A stretch of DNA of 64,000 bases from Nocardia sputorum (GTDB taxonomy: Bacteria > Actinomycetota > Actinomycetes > Mycobacteriales > Mycobacteriaceae), in assembly GCF_027924405.1 (NCBI RefSeq), contig NZ_AP026978.1, positions 1,488,001 through 1,552,000 on the forward strand. The letters are read 5' to 3'. The notes below the pieces were generated by a model. The model searched no databases. It was not told the DNA's origin and worked only from the letters and a program-made list of their open reading frames with translations. This document shows positions 44,692 through 54,819 of the stretch, in pieces. The first letter of the stretch is position 1; every line of letters starts with the position of its first letter. Both the position numbers and the translations under genes were made by a program.

Positions 44692-44717
44692 AGCCCTGTG
44701 CTGTCGGGGGCTTTTTT
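44692..44717 (+). terminator. ilvB attenuator terminator
   Basis: AGCCCT (44692-44697) pairs with GGGGCT (44707-44712), followed by a U-tract of six (44712-44717). It lies 57 bases after the leader-peptide stop and 92 before ilvB. Upstream CTGAC (44638-44642) and GTCAG (44659-44663) can form an alternative hairpin. This is the expected attenuator. Confidence 0.7.
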
Positions 44718-44808
44718 ATGTTCGGACTACTGTCCGACATGGCGAAGCGCAAGACACCGCTGGCACAACATCCGGGGTCGGAACCACAACCAGTAAGGAA
44801 CGAAGACG

Positions 44809-46743
44809 GTGAGCGCACCTACCGCACGGCCCGGGCCTTCGGCCCGTAGGCCAGCGCCTTCGGCGAACCAGCAGGCCACGCCCGCTGCCAACGCGACGTC
44901 CACGGCCAACCGCCGCCAGCTCCCGCCCGAGCGGGTCACCGGCGCGCAGTCGGTCGTCCGATCGCTCGAGGAGCTCGGCGTCGACACCGTATTCGGCATT
45001 CCGGGCGGCGCGATCCTTCCCGTCTACGACCCGCTCTTCGATTCCACCAAGGTGCGCCACGTCCTCGTCCGGCACGAGCAGGGCGCGGGTCACGCGGCCA
45101 CGGGGTACGCCCAGGCCACCGGCAAGGTCGGTGTGTGTATGGCCACATCCGGCCCCGGCGCGACCAACCTGGTCACCCCGATCGCCGACGCGCAGATGGA
45201 CTCGGTCCCGATCGTGGCCATCACCGGCCAGGTCGGCCGCGGCCTGATCGGCACCGACGCGTTCCAGGAAGCCGACATCTCCGGCATCACCATGCCGATC
45301 ACCAAGCACAACTTCCTGATCACCGAGGGCGTCGACATCCCGCGCATCATCGCGGAGGCGTTCTACCTCGCCGCGTCCGGACGCCCCGGCGCGGTGCTCG
45401 TCGACATCCCCAAGGACGTGCTGCAGGCGCAGACCACCTTCAGCTGGCCGCCGGAGATGCGGCTGCCCGGCTACCGCCCGGTCACCAAGCCACACGGCAA
45501 GCAGGTGCGCGAGGCCGCGCGAATGATCATGGAGGCCAAGGCCCCCGTGCTCTACGTCGGCGGCGGCGTGATCAAGGCCGACGCCTCGGCCGAGCTGCTG
45601 CAACTGGCCGAGCTGACCGGCATCCCCGTGGTCACCACGCTGATGGCGCGCGGCGCGTTCCCCGACAGCCACCGCCTCAACATGGGCATGCCCGGCATGC
45701 ACGGCACCGTGGGCGCCGTGGCCGCGTTGCAGCGCTCGGACCTGCTGATCACCCTCGGCGCGCGGTTCGACGACCGCGTCACCGGCCAGCTGGACTCCTT
45801 CGCGCCCGGCGCCAAGGTCATCCACGCCGACATCGACCCGGCCGAGATCGGGAAGAACCGGCACGCCGACGTCCCGATCGTGGGCGACTGCCGCGAGGTG
45901 ATCGTCGAACTCATCGAGACGCTGAAGGCGGATCCGGCCGCGGGCAGTTCGCTGCCGCTGCCGCTGACCGACTGGTGGACCTACCTCGACGGCGTGCGCG
46001 ACGCCTACCCGCTGGGCTGGACCCCGCCCGCGGACGGTTCGCTGTCGCCGGAGTACGTCATCGAGGCGCTGGGCCGCCTGGCCGGTCCCGACGCGATCTA
46101 CTGCGCGGGCGTCGGCCAGCACCAGATGTGGGCCGCCCAGTTCATCAAGTACGAGAAGCCGCGCACCTGGCTGAACTCCGGTGGTCTCGGCACCATGGGC
46201 TACGCCGTCCCGGCGGCCATGGGCGCCAAGATGGGCGCGCCGGACAAAGAGGTGTGGGCGGTCGACGGTGACGGCTGCTTCCAGATGACCAACCAGGAGC
46301 TGGCCACCTGCGCGGTCGAGGGCGTGCCGATCAAGGTCGCGCTGATCAACAACGGCAACCTCGGCATGGTGCGCCAGTGGCAGACGCTGTTCTACCAGGA
46401 GCGTTACTCCAACACCGACCTGGGCACGCACAGCCTGCGCATCCCCGACTTCGTGAAGCTCGCCGAAGCCCTCGGCTGCCACGGCATCCGGGTGGAGCGC
46501 GAGGAGGACGTGGAGGCCGCGATCCGCGAGGCGCAGTCCATCAACGACCGCCCCGTGGTGATCGACTTCATCGTCGGCAAGGACGCCCAGGTCTGGCCGA
46601 TGGTCGCCGCGGGCACCAGCAACGACGAGATCATGGCCGCTCGCGGCATCCGCCCGCTGTTCGACGAGGACGAGCAGGCGGCCGAGCCGGCGGTCATCCA
46701 CGCGGCGATGTCGCAGGAACAGAACAGGGTGAACAACGGATGA
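44809..46743 (+). CDS. ilvB: acetolactate synthase, large catalytic subunit
   Basis: IlvB condenses pyruvate with pyruvate or 2-ketobutyrate using thiamine diphosphate. The 644-residue product has the catalytic Glu in [14 protein letters not shown], the FAD/herbicide region, and the thiamine motif [19 protein letters not shown] ending in NN (INNGNLGM). The N-terminal 45 residues are Ala/Pro/Ser-rich and outside the core. The GTG start follows AAGGAA. The operon is ilvB-ilvN-ilvC; ilvN overlaps by ATGA. Expression is governed by the leader peptide and attenuator upstream. Confidence 0.97.
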   Translation: MSAPTARPGPSARRPAPSANQQATPAANATSTANRRQLPPERVTGAQSVVRSLEELGVDTVFGIPGGAILPVYDPLFDSTKVRHVLVRHEQGAGHAATGYAQATGKVGVCMATSGPGATNLVTPIADAQMDSVPIVAITGQVGRGLIGTDAFQEADISGITMPITKHNFLITEGVDIPRIIAEAFYLAASGRPGAVLVDIPKDVLQAQTTFSWPPEMRLPGYRPVTKPHGKQVREAARMIMEAKAPVLYVGGGVIKADASAELLQLAELTGIPVVTTLMARGAFPDSHRLNMGMPGMHGTVGAVAALQRSDLLITLGARFDDRVTGQLDSFAPGAKVIHADIDPAEIGKNRHADVPIVGDCREVIVELIETLKADPAAGSSLPLPLTDWWTYLDGVRDAYPLGWTPPADGSLSPEYVIEALGRLAGPDAIYCAGVGQHQMWAAQFIKYEKPRTWLNSGGLGTMGYAVPAAMGAKMGAPDKEVWAVDGDGCFQMTNQELATCAVEGVPIKVALINNGNLGMVRQWQTLFYQERYSNTDLGTHSLRIPDFVKLAEALGCHGIRVEREEDVEAAIREAQSINDRPVVIDFIVGKDAQVWPMVAAGTSNDEIMAARGIRPLFDEDEQAAEPAVIHAAMSQEQNRVNNG

Positions 46744-47243
46744 GTACCACGCATACCCTCAGCGTTCTCGTCGAGGACAAACCGGGCGTGCTGGCCAGGG
46801 TCGCGGCGCTGTTCTCCCGCCGCGGCTTCAACATCGAATCGCTGGCGGTCGGTGGCACCGAGCTCCCCGAGATCTCGCGCATGACCATCGTCGTCACCGT
46901 CGAAGACCTGCCGCTGGAGCAGGTCACCAAGCAGCTCAACAAGCTGGTGAACGTCATCAAGATCGTGGAGCAGGACTCCGACAGCTCGGTGGCCCGCGAA
47001 CTGATCCTGGTGAAGGTGCGCGCCGACGCCAGTGTGCGCACCCAGGTGATCGAGGCCGTGGGGCTGTTCCGCGCGAAGGTGATCGACGTGTCGCCGGACG
47101 CGCTCACCGTCGAGGCGACCGGCACCCGTTCCAAGCTCGACGCGCTGCTGCGCATGCTCGAGCCGTACGGCATCCGGGAGATCGTGCAGTCCGGTGTCGT
47201 CGCGGTGGGGCGTGGACCGAAGTCCATCACCGCCACTCGATGA
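46740..47243 (+). CDS. ilvN: acetolactate synthase, small regulatory subunit
   Basis: IlvN activates IlvB and confers valine feedback inhibition. The 167-residue protein has an N-terminal ACT domain ([20 protein letters not shown], with [12 protein letters not shown]) that binds valine, and the C-terminal ALS_ss domain ([20 protein letters not shown]). Its ATG overlaps the ilvB stop (ATGA), ensuring balanced synthesis. It is followed 188 bp later by ilvC, with the repeated hairpins described at 47298-47418 between them. Confidence 0.96.
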   Translation: MSTTHTLSVLVEDKPGVLARVAALFSRRGFNIESLAVGGTELPEISRMTIVVTVEDLPLEQVTKQLNKLVNVIKIVEQDSDSSVARELILVKVRADASVRTQVIEAVGLFRAKVIDVSPDALTVEATGTRSKLDALLRMLEPYGIREIVQSGVVAVGRGPKSITATR

Positions 47244-47297
47244 GGTAGTGAGCGGCGGCCACACGCTAGTCTTTCTGCGATCGACGGTTGGCGTGCC

Positions 47298-48445
<1,148 letters not shown>

Positions 48446-48463
48446 TCTCTCGGCTGATTCGCA

Positions 48464-48500
48464 CGGTTGGCCTGCTCCGGAATTCGGAGCGGGCCAACCG
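48464..48500. terminator. ilvBNC terminator
   Basis: A 16-bp stem (CGGTTGGCC at the outer left arm, GGCCAACCG at the right) with a single wobble pair, between ilvC and a convergent secreted-protein gene. It should end the ilv operon and the opposing transcript. Confidence 0.75.
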
Positions 48501-48515
48501 CGTCTTCGCGGACCT

Positions 48516-48809
48516 TTAACTGCTGCCGAACATGCCCGGCCCGAAGCCTTGTCCGTAACCCTGCCCGAAGGGGCCGCCGTACTGGTTGTAGCCCCAACCG
48601 AACAACGGGTTGTTGTTGCAACTCCAGTTCTGGAATGGGCCGAAGTCGCACCGGTCGTTGTAATACGGGTCGTACCGCGCCGGGGTGGCCCCGGGCGTGC
48701 CCGGGGTGGCGGACGCGGGCATCGCCAGCGCTGTCAACGGGATTGCGGCGATGGCGCCGGCGACGGCCACACGAGCCACGGTACGGCGTGCGCTGATTGT
48801 GGAGAACAA
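48516..48809 (-). CDS. small secreted Gly/Tyr/Phe-rich protein
   Basis: A 97-residue pre-protein from a TTG start (48809) that follows AAAGGA. The signal peptide ends near ALAMPASA, leaving a mature region of about 62 residues, strikingly rich in Gly, Tyr, Phe, Asn and Pro (YDPYYNDRCDFGPFQNWSCN, then GWGYNQYGGPFGQGYGQGF). Two cysteines may form one disulfide. No family recognised; it may be structural or adhesive. A GTG five codons upstream is an alternative start. Confidence 0.65.
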   Translation of the reverse strand: MFSTISARRTVARVAVAGAIAAIPLTALAMPASATPGTPGATPARYDPYYNDRCDFGPFQNWSCNNNPLFGWGYNQYGGPFGQGYGQGFGPGMFGSS

Positions 48810-49206
48810 CGTAAATCCTTTCACTCTGCGGTGAGCGTCTTCGCCCACCATCCCCCGTTGCGGGTCCGCCCACGGCCTACCCCCGCGGACAGATCTCGGA
48901 TCTACGGTCGCTGCTTCGCGGTCGCGCTTACCGACGGGGCAGCGACTGCACGACTTCACTCTTGCGCACTTGCCGCGAAACGTCACGGGTGTTCTCTCCC
49001 CTGCGGACCAAATCGAACCGCGATATTAGGGGCACCCCCTATCTGCGTTGCTGATCGGTCGCGAAAGCGCGAACTGCGCCGTCCGGTGGAGCCGTCCCGC
49101 GTCGGTGTCGGCTCGTTACTCGCTCGTACCGATGCCGGGGCCTAAGGTTCTCCCGGACAACGGGGTCAGGTAGCCGAAAATTCTCTGCCCGAACGGATGG
49201 TGGACC
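48810..49206. other. divergent intergenic region with palindrome
   Basis: Nearly 400 bp between the secreted-protein and thioesterase genes, which are transcribed apart. No convincing gene. It carries the palindrome TAGGGG-CAC-CCCCTA at 49027-49041 and AT-richer sequence around it, so it probably holds the promoter of the secreted-protein gene, implying a 5' leader of about 200 nt. Confidence 0.4.
49027..49041. promoter_or_regulatory. palindromic operator candidate
   Basis: Perfect inverted repeat TAGGGG-CAC-CCCCTA in a divergent intergenic region. Both arms also resemble the TAGGGT-type -10 hexamer common in this window, so it may be two overlapping divergent -10 elements rather than an operator. 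Confidence 0.4.
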
Positions 49207-50250
49207 TTGACCAACTCGACCGACAGCGAACCGACTGTGTCCGAACCGGCTACGGCCGGTCGGCGTGCCGAGGCGATCCACCGCTTCCTCGTCCAGCCCG
49301 CCGACGCGGGCATCGTGGGCTCGGTCGACGGCGGCAAACTCCTGGAATGGATCGACAAAGTCGCCTACGCGGCGGCGGCCCAGTGGAGCGGCCGCTACTG
49401 CGTCACGGCCTATGTCGGGAACATCCACCTCGATCGGCCGATCTCGGTCGGGGAGCTGGTCGAATTGCATGCCGACCTGGTGCACACCGGGCGCACCAGC
49501 ATGCACATCCTGGTGACGGTCTATTCGACCGATCCCACCCGGGTGAAGCCGGTGCAGTCGGCGCAGTGCCTGACGATCTTCGTCGCGGTGGACGACGACC
49601 GCCGCACCGTCGAAGTGCCGCAATGGAATCCGACGACGCTCCTGGAATCGCAGCGGCACCGGCAGGCCCGCGCCCGGATCTCGGTGCGCAAGCACATCGA
49701 GGAGGCGATGGCCGCCCAGCGGTACACGTCCGCGGGCACCGCGCCGAGCGCCACTCTGCGGTTCCTGGCGGCGCCTTCGGACATCAACTGGGGTGGCAAG
49801 GTCCATGGCGGCCGGACGATGCGGTGGATCGATGAAGCGGCGTACGTGTGCGGCGCGGACTGGGCCGGGCAGCGGGTCATCACTTCCTACTTCGGCGGCA
49901 TCCGTTTCTACCGCCCGATCGTGATCGGGCACGTCGTGGAGGTCACCGCGCGGCTGATCCACACCGGTCCGCGCAGCATGCATGTGAGCGTGCACGTGAC
50001 GTCCACCGACGCGCACTCCGACGAACCCGCGCTGGCGGCGCACGGCCTCGCCGTGGTCGTCGCGGTGGACGACGAGATGAAGGCGCGCGCCGTGCGGCAA
50101 TGGCAGCCGGTCTCGGAGGAGGATCGGGCGCTGGACGCGCACGCCAAGCACCTGATCGAACTGCGGTCGCTGGTCGAACCGTTCACCATGGCGAGCGCCG
50201 TGCCCTCGGATGCCGAGCCGAGTCATTTCCGGATACCGGCGCCGAGCTGA
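49207..50250 (+). CDS. acyl-CoA thioesterase (double hotdog, BACH-like)
   Basis: A 347-residue protein with two hotdog domains: first around KLLEWIDKVAYAAAAQWSGR and GNIHLDRPISVGELVELHAD, second around GGRTMRWIDEAAYVCGADW and GGIRFYRPIVIGHVVEVTAR. The parallel G-x-x-x-x-W-I-D and D/E pattern is typical of cytoplasmic acyl-CoA hydrolases, which free fatty acids from CoA. The start is TTG 49207, preceded by GGATGGTGG. Stands alone between the secreted-protein gene and the MoxR/VWA pair. Confidence 0.87.
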   Translation: MTNSTDSEPTVSEPATAGRRAEAIHRFLVQPADAGIVGSVDGGKLLEWIDKVAYAAAAQWSGRYCVTAYVGNIHLDRPISVGELVELHADLVHTGRTSMHILVTVYSTDPTRVKPVQSAQCLTIFVAVDDDRRTVEVPQWNPTTLLESQRHRQARARISVRKHIEEAMAAQRYTSAGTAPSATLRFLAAPSDINWGGKVHGGRTMRWIDEAAYVCGADWAGQRVITSYFGGIRFYRPIVIGHVVEVTARLIHTGPRSMHVSVHVTSTDAHSDEPALAAHGLAVVVAVDDEMKARAVRQWQPVSEEDRALDAHAKHLIELRSLVEPFTMASAVPSDAEPSHFRIPAPS

Positions 50251-50271
50251 GGCCGTCTAGACTAGTTACCG

Positions 50272-51156
50272 ATGAGTAAGTTCTTCGCGTCGGTGGACGA
50301 GGTGACCGGGCGCCTCACCGAGGCCGGGTACCTCCCGTCCCTCGATATCGCCACCGCCGTGTTCCTCGCCGGCCACCTCGGCAAGCCGCTGCTGATCGAG
50401 GGCCCCGCGGGCGTCGGCAAGACCGAGCTCGCCAAGGCCGTAGCCGCCGCGACCACGTCCGACCTGGTGCGCCTGCAGTGCTACGAGGGCATCGACGAGG
50501 CCCGCGCCCTCTACGAGTGGAACCACGCCAAGCAGCTGCTCCGCATCACCGCCACCGGCGACGAGGGCTGGGACAGCACCCGCGACCACGTCTTCACCGA
50601 AGAGTTCCTCCTCGCGCGCCCGTTGCTGGCCGCCATCCGCAACCCGCGTTCCACGGTGCTGCTCGTCGACGAACTCGACAAGGCCGACGTGGAACTGGAA
50701 GGGCTGCTGCTCGAGGTGCTCGGCGACTACCAGGTGAGCATCCCCGAACTCGGTACCGTCACCGCGGTGCGCAAGCCGTTCGTCATCGTGACCTCCAACG
50801 CCAACCGCGAACTGTCCGAAGCGCTCAAGCGGCGCTGCCTGTATCTGCACATCGATTACCCGACGGCGGAACTGGAACGGGCGATCGTGCGGATGAAGGT
50901 CCCGGAATTGGACGAGGCGCTGGGGGAGCCGGTGGTCCGGGTGGTCGGGGCCTTGCGTCAACTCTCGTTGCGCAAGGCTCCGTCGATCGCCGAAACCGTC
51001 GATTGGGCGAAGACATTGGTCGCCCTCGGTGCGCGCAACCTGAGTGGAGGCGTGGTCCGCTCGACGCTCGGGGTGCTCTTGAAGTACCAGTCGGACCATC
51101 GCCTGGCGATCGAGCGGCTCGGGCTCGACATGGATGCCCAGCAGGAAGGGCGGTGA
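50272..51156 (+). CDS. MoxR-type AAA ATPase
   Basis: A 294-residue ATPase: Walker A GPAGVGKTELAK, Walker B VLLVDELDKAD, and the sensor block VIVTSNANRELSEALKRRCL, all typical of MoxR/CoxD-type AAA proteins, which act as chaperone-like insertase ATPases with a von Willebrand A partner. The partner is encoded directly downstream with a 2-nt gap. A -10 TAGACT (50258-50263) lies eight bases before the ATG: probable leaderless transcript. No CO dehydrogenase genes are in view, so the client is unknown. Confidence 0.9.
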   Translation: MSKFFASVDEVTGRLTEAGYLPSLDIATAVFLAGHLGKPLLIEGPAGVGKTELAKAVAAATTSDLVRLQCYEGIDEARALYEWNHAKQLLRITATGDEGWDSTRDHVFTEEFLLARPLLAAIRNPRSTVLLVDELDKADVELEGLLLEVLGDYQVSIPELGTVTAVRKPFVIVTSNANRELSEALKRRCLYLHIDYPTAELERAIVRMKVPELDEALGEPVVRVVGALRQLSLRKAPSIAETVDWAKTLVALGARNLSGGVVRSTLGVLLKYQSDHRLAIERLGLDMDAQQEGR

Positions 51157-51157
51157 G

Positions 51158-52576
51158 GTGAAGTCCGCACCTCGCGCGGTCGAGGCAGGGCAGCGAGCCG
51201 CCGAATCGATGACCGATCGGCTCGTCGCGTTCGTCGGGCTCCTGCGTGATCACGGCATCAACGCGGGGCCGAGCGAAACCATCGATGCGGCCGAAGCGAT
51301 GGTTGCCCTCGGAATCGACGATCGCGATCGGCTGCGCTCCGGCATGGCCGCCTGCCTGCTGCGGCGCAATGGTCAGCGCGCCGTCTTCGATCAGCTCTTC
51401 GACCTCTACTTCCTGACCGCTCAGCAGCCGCAGCAGGTCGATCAGTCGACACCCGAGTCCGTCGAAGCCCTGCGCGATCGCCTCGTCTCCGCACTGGCAC
51501 AGGATGATTCGGACTCGGTCGCCGAACTGGCCCGCCAGGCGCTCACCGAACTCGGCGGTTACGGCGGCGCGGGCGCCGGGCAGTCCACGCCGGTCACCAC
51601 CGCGTCCGGCGCAGGCTGGTCCTCCTACCTGACCATGAAAGCCCTACGCCCGGAAGAGCTCATCGATCGCATCGTCGCGGGCATGAACGGCGCTTCCCAA
51701 CTCGACACCACCGTCCACACGATCGAAGCCAACCGCCGCCTCGCCGCGTTCCGCACCGCCGTCCAGACCGAGGCCCGCCTGCGCTCGGCACAACTGCGTG
51801 GCACCGAATACATCGCCCGCCGCGGCGTCGAAACCAGCACCGACCGTATCGATTTCCTCGGCGCCCGCGAACAGGACCTCGCCGAAATGCGCCGCCTGGT
51901 CCACCCTCTGGCCCGCAAACTCGCCACCCGCCTCGCCGTCCGCCGCCGCAAATCCGTCCGCGGCCAGATCGACCTACGCCGTACCCTGCGTCGCTCCATG
52001 TCCACCGGCGGCGTCCCCATCGACCCCGTCCTGCGCGCTCGCAAACACGGCCGCCCCGACCTGGTCGTTCTCGCCGACATCTCCGGCTCGGTCACCGGCT
52101 TCGCCGAATTCACCCTCCAGCTCATCCAGGCCCTGCAAGACCAGTTCAGCAAGGTCCGCAGCTTCGGTTTCGTCGACACCTGCGACGAGATCACCCACTT
52201 CTTCACTCCCGGCGAACCCCCGACCCCCGGCACCGCCGCCCGGATCATCCGCTCCACCAAGGTCGCGCGCTTCGGCAGCTCCAACTATGGCGAGGCCTTT
52301 CAAGGCTTCCTCGACAACTACGCCGACGCCCTCGGCCCCCGCACCTCGGTTCTGATCCTCGGCGACGGGCGGACCAACCGCACGGATCCGAATCTCACTG
52401 CGGTGCAGTCCATCGTCGACCGGGCGAAGCACGCCTACTGGCTGAATCCGGAGCCGTCTCGGTCGTGGTCGACGGGTGACTCCGCGGCGCACGTCTACGC
52501 GGAGCAGGTGACGATGCACGAATGCCGCAACGTCCAACAGTTGACCGAGGTCATCGCGCGGCTACTGCCAGCGTGA
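51158..52576 (+). CDS. VWA-domain protein (CoxE-like), MoxR partner
   Basis: A 472-residue protein. An N-terminal helical region (residues 1-250) leads into a von Willebrand A domain with the metal-site motif D-I-S-G-S in LVVLADISGSVTGFAEF (about residue 305), and later SVLILGDGRTN. The CoxE group pairs with MoxR ATPases to mature or activate metalloenzymes. The GTG at 51158 (with AAGGGCGG upstream) follows the MoxR stop by one base. Base usage shifts to many C-ending codons in its second half. Confidence 0.87.
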   Translation: MKSAPRAVEAGQRAAESMTDRLVAFVGLLRDHGINAGPSETIDAAEAMVALGIDDRDRLRSGMAACLLRRNGQRAVFDQLFDLYFLTAQQPQQVDQSTPESVEALRDRLVSALAQDDSDSVAELARQALTELGGYGGAGAGQSTPVTTASGAGWSSYLTMKALRPEELIDRIVAGMNGASQLDTTVHTIEANRRLAAFRTAVQTEARLRSAQLRGTEYIARRGVETSTDRIDFLGAREQDLAEMRRLVHPLARKLATRLAVRRRKSVRGQIDLRRTLRRSMSTGGVPIDPVLRARKHGRPDLVVLADISGSVTGFAEFTLQLIQALQDQFSKVRSFGFVDTCDEITHFFTPGEPPTPGTAARIIRSTKVARFGSSNYGEAFQGFLDNYADALGPRTSVLILGDGRTNRTDPNLTAVQSIVDRAKHAYWLNPEPSRSWSTGDSAAHVYAEQVTMHECRNVQQLTEVIARLLPA

Positions 52577-52747
52577 CTCGGCTCGCTGACAAGACGTCGA
52601 TTTGCATCGGCGCGTCTCCGGCCGAGCAATGCACCTACCCGCACCGACGTCAGCAGACGCAGCTGGCGAGCGAATCGGGTGCCGACGGAACCATTGCTGC
52701 CACGGTTCGCACACCGTGACAGCAATCGGCTTCTTCCTTCTCAGAGG

Positions 52748-53191
52748 TCAGTCGGAATCATCATCCCAAGCACCGAGACGGTGTACGGCTCTGGGATGCG
52801 GGCTTTCGAAATCGCCACCGCCCAACCCGTCTCCCTGTCGACTTCGGATCTGCCAGGCAACTCCGACCCAGCGCCCGTCAGCGCCGAGGAAGGCATGCTC
52901 CTCTGCGCCACCCGAGCAAATTCCATCAATAATGGCTGCCACGTGCGAAAGCCGCCCGGGATTGCCGATCGTATAGTCGGCGAGGCCGTCGATGCACCAT
53001 CCTGTCCGTATCCGCGCTGCTTCATCGTCGAAACGGGTGATGAGGATGCTTCGGGCGGAATGATCGTGTGGCCGCGATGTGGTCGCCGACACGATGACTT
53101 GCCCTTCCGACAGGTGCGTGGTGGCACCGTAGCGGATCGCGACATCGCAGATTTCGGGGACCAAGTCTTCCCACGTTCGATCGTTGCCCAT
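52748..53191 (-). CDS. hypothetical protein
   Basis: A 147-residue soluble protein with no family that I recognise. Visible blocks include DLVPEICDVAIRYGATTHLS, RPHDHSARSILITRFDDEA and FLGADGRWVGVAWQIRS; the Trp-rich middle suggests an alpha/beta fold. The ATG at 53191 has GAGGAG upstream, which decides the start over an earlier in-frame one. GC content is lower than in neighbouring housekeeping genes, marking the start of an accessory stretch. Confidence 0.55.
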   Translation of the reverse strand: MGNDRTWEDLVPEICDVAIRYGATTHLSEGQVIVSATTSRPHDHSARSILITRFDDEAARIRTGWCIDGLADYTIGNPGRLSHVAAIIDGICSGGAEEHAFLGADGRWVGVAWQIRSRQGDGLGGGDFESPHPRAVHRLGAWDDDSD

Positions 53192-53414
53192 GACACTCCT
53201 CGATTTACCTATTGACCAAGGCCATCTGGCGGCTACTGCCCGCGTAGCGCCCGCTGTGGTGCCGAATTCTGGGCGCACTTACCGCCTCTGGTGTCGTGCG
53301 GCCGAATGTGATGAAGTCCGACGGCGGAATGTGATGCAGATCATTGCTCGGAAGGATGCGGTTGGGCATCGTCGTCACTTCGATTTCGGAAAGAACCTGG
53401 CTGGAGATGCCTGA

Positions 53415-53645
53415 ATGGCCGACCACAATTTCGCTTACGACCTCACGTTGGACGAGGTGAGACGGCGCAGTGCCGTCGTCGCGGCGCTAGGGGCCGACTG
53501 GGATCCGGTCGCCGTGCTCGCCGAGGAAGAATTGGCGTACGACATGCTGTACTCGAATCTCGACGACGAGCAGCAGCGGATCTACGAGGAGCTCGTCTTG
53601 GCCGGGGTGCTGCCGGATCGGGCGACGCGCCAGATCGCCGACTGA
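53415..53645 (+). CDS. small conserved actinobacterial protein (DUF6400-like)
   Basis: A 76-residue acidic helical protein: FAYDLTLDEVRRRSAVVAAL, DWDPVAVLAEEELAYDMLYS, then DDEQQRIYEELVLAGVLP. I recognise this pattern from small Streptomyces proteins of unknown function. The ATG follows GGAG. It has no operon partner. Confidence 0.6.
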   Translation: MADHNFAYDLTLDEVRRRSAVVAALGADWDPVAVLAEEELAYDMLYSNLDDEQQRIYEELVLAGVLPDRATRQIAD

Positions 53646-53657
53646 TATCTCCGCCGG

Positions 53658-53945
53658 TCACCACATCCATCCCTGCGTCGCCATGACATGTTCGGCGAGA
53701 TCCTCGATCGTCATCATCTCGGGATGGCTGTAGTACATCAGCTCGAACTTGCGTTTGCGCCAGTGCGTCGGATCCATGCGGCCCTCATGGCTGGTGTCGC
53801 ACAGCGATTCCAGCCGCCCGAGATCGAAGGGTTCCTTGCCGCGCGCATGGGCATCCGCTTTCACGGCCGCCAGGCGCTCGGATGCCGTCATATCTTCCCG
53901 CCGCCATATCGCTGCGGCGTAGCGGCGTGCGTCCTCGATGTCCAC
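53658..53945 (-). CDS. hypothetical protein
   Basis: A 95-residue charged helical protein (DARRYAAAIWRREDMTASER, then THWRKRKFELMYYSHPEMM and DLAEHVMATQGWMW). No family recognised. The GTG at 53945 has AGGAG eight bases upstream; longer in-frame sequence lacks such a site. Confidence 0.5.
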   Translation of the reverse strand: MDIEDARRYAAAIWRREDMTASERLAAVKADAHARGKEPFDLGRLESLCDTSHEGRMDPTHWRKRKFELMYYSHPEMMTIEDLAEHVMATQGWMW

Positions 53946-54107
53946 TTCTGCGCTCCTGCATGTCCGGGTCGTGACGGCGATACCCAGAAGAGATTGCGTC
54001 GACAACGTGATTACCCGGCACGGACGCGACTATTACAAGGCGTTTCCGCACGGCTCTACCCGGAGCCCTTCTCGCTCGTAGCCGACCGGAATTGCGGCGC
54101 GTGCGTA

Positions 54108-54611
54108 CTACGAACCGACGCCGCCGGTGTCGGGGCGGCCCTGGCCGAGCACGCCGCGCTGGATTGTGCCGCCACCGGTCGGAACGACTCGGTCGTGGAC
54201 TGCCGTTCCGCTCGGGCGCAGAAAGGTCCCGGCGGCCAGGAGCACCGCGGCGCCGACCGCCGGGTACACCAGGGTGTCGGCGTGCCGGTACCAGAAGGTG
54301 GCGTAGCGGCTGTCGGTGGTGTCGCACAGGTCATCGATCACCCGGGTGTTCGTTGTCTGGTCGACACAGATCCCGACGTGGATCGGCTGCGCGGTGTCGG
54401 TGGTCGGCGTGGTCGAGGTGACCCGAGAAGTGGTCGTCGTCGGTGGGGTGGTGGTCACCGGCGGAGTCGTGCGGGCCGGGGGCTTCGAGGTGGTGGTTAA
54501 GGTCGTGGTGATCGGCCGGGGAGCAGCGGTGCCACCAGCCCCGCAGCCACTCGACACAAGCGCCATAGCCACCAGTGCGGGCAAAGTGTACGAGACACGG
54601 CGCGACGCCAT
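54108..54611 (-). CDS. Thr-rich lipoprotein
   Basis: A 167-residue lipoprotein: signal sequence and lipobox LVSSGC (about residue 23), a long Thr/Pro-rich linker (residues 30-75), a domain with two cysteines (HVGICVDQTTNTRVIDDLCD), a hydrophobic helix (YPAVGAAVLLAAGTFL) and a Gly-rich C-terminus. The ATG at 54611 sits right before the basic start of the signal peptide. Function unknown; anchored at the membrane surface. Similar Thr-rich lipoproteins occur in actinobacterial genomes near mobile DNA. Confidence 0.65.
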   Translation of the reverse strand: MASRRVSYTLPALVAMALVSSGCGAGGTAAPRPITTTLTTTSKPPARTTPPVTTTPPTTTTSRVTSTTPTTDTAQPIHVGICVDQTTNTRVIDDLCDTTDSRYATFWYRHADTLVYPAVGAAVLLAAGTFLRPSGTAVHDRVVPTGGGTIQRGVLGQGRPDTGGVGS

Positions 54612-54819
54612 GACCCGCTCCTGCCGACGATCGCAGTCCGATCCGCTCACGTATTCCCCCTTCGTAGAAACCCCTGTCACGAACCGCCCGATGCTAGCAA
54701 CGCGTCAGCGCACGGTCGATCCACCCTTGGTGAAAAGGCAATTGCCAGAACATTTTTCCTGATCAGCCCTGAGGGATAGTCTCTACGCCGAAGTACGCGC
54801 CGATCTGGTCCACGCGAAC

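Noticed and set aside
44716..46701. 661-codon open frame antisense to ilvB
   Set aside because: Same shadow effect; ilvB carries all the family motifs on the plus strand.
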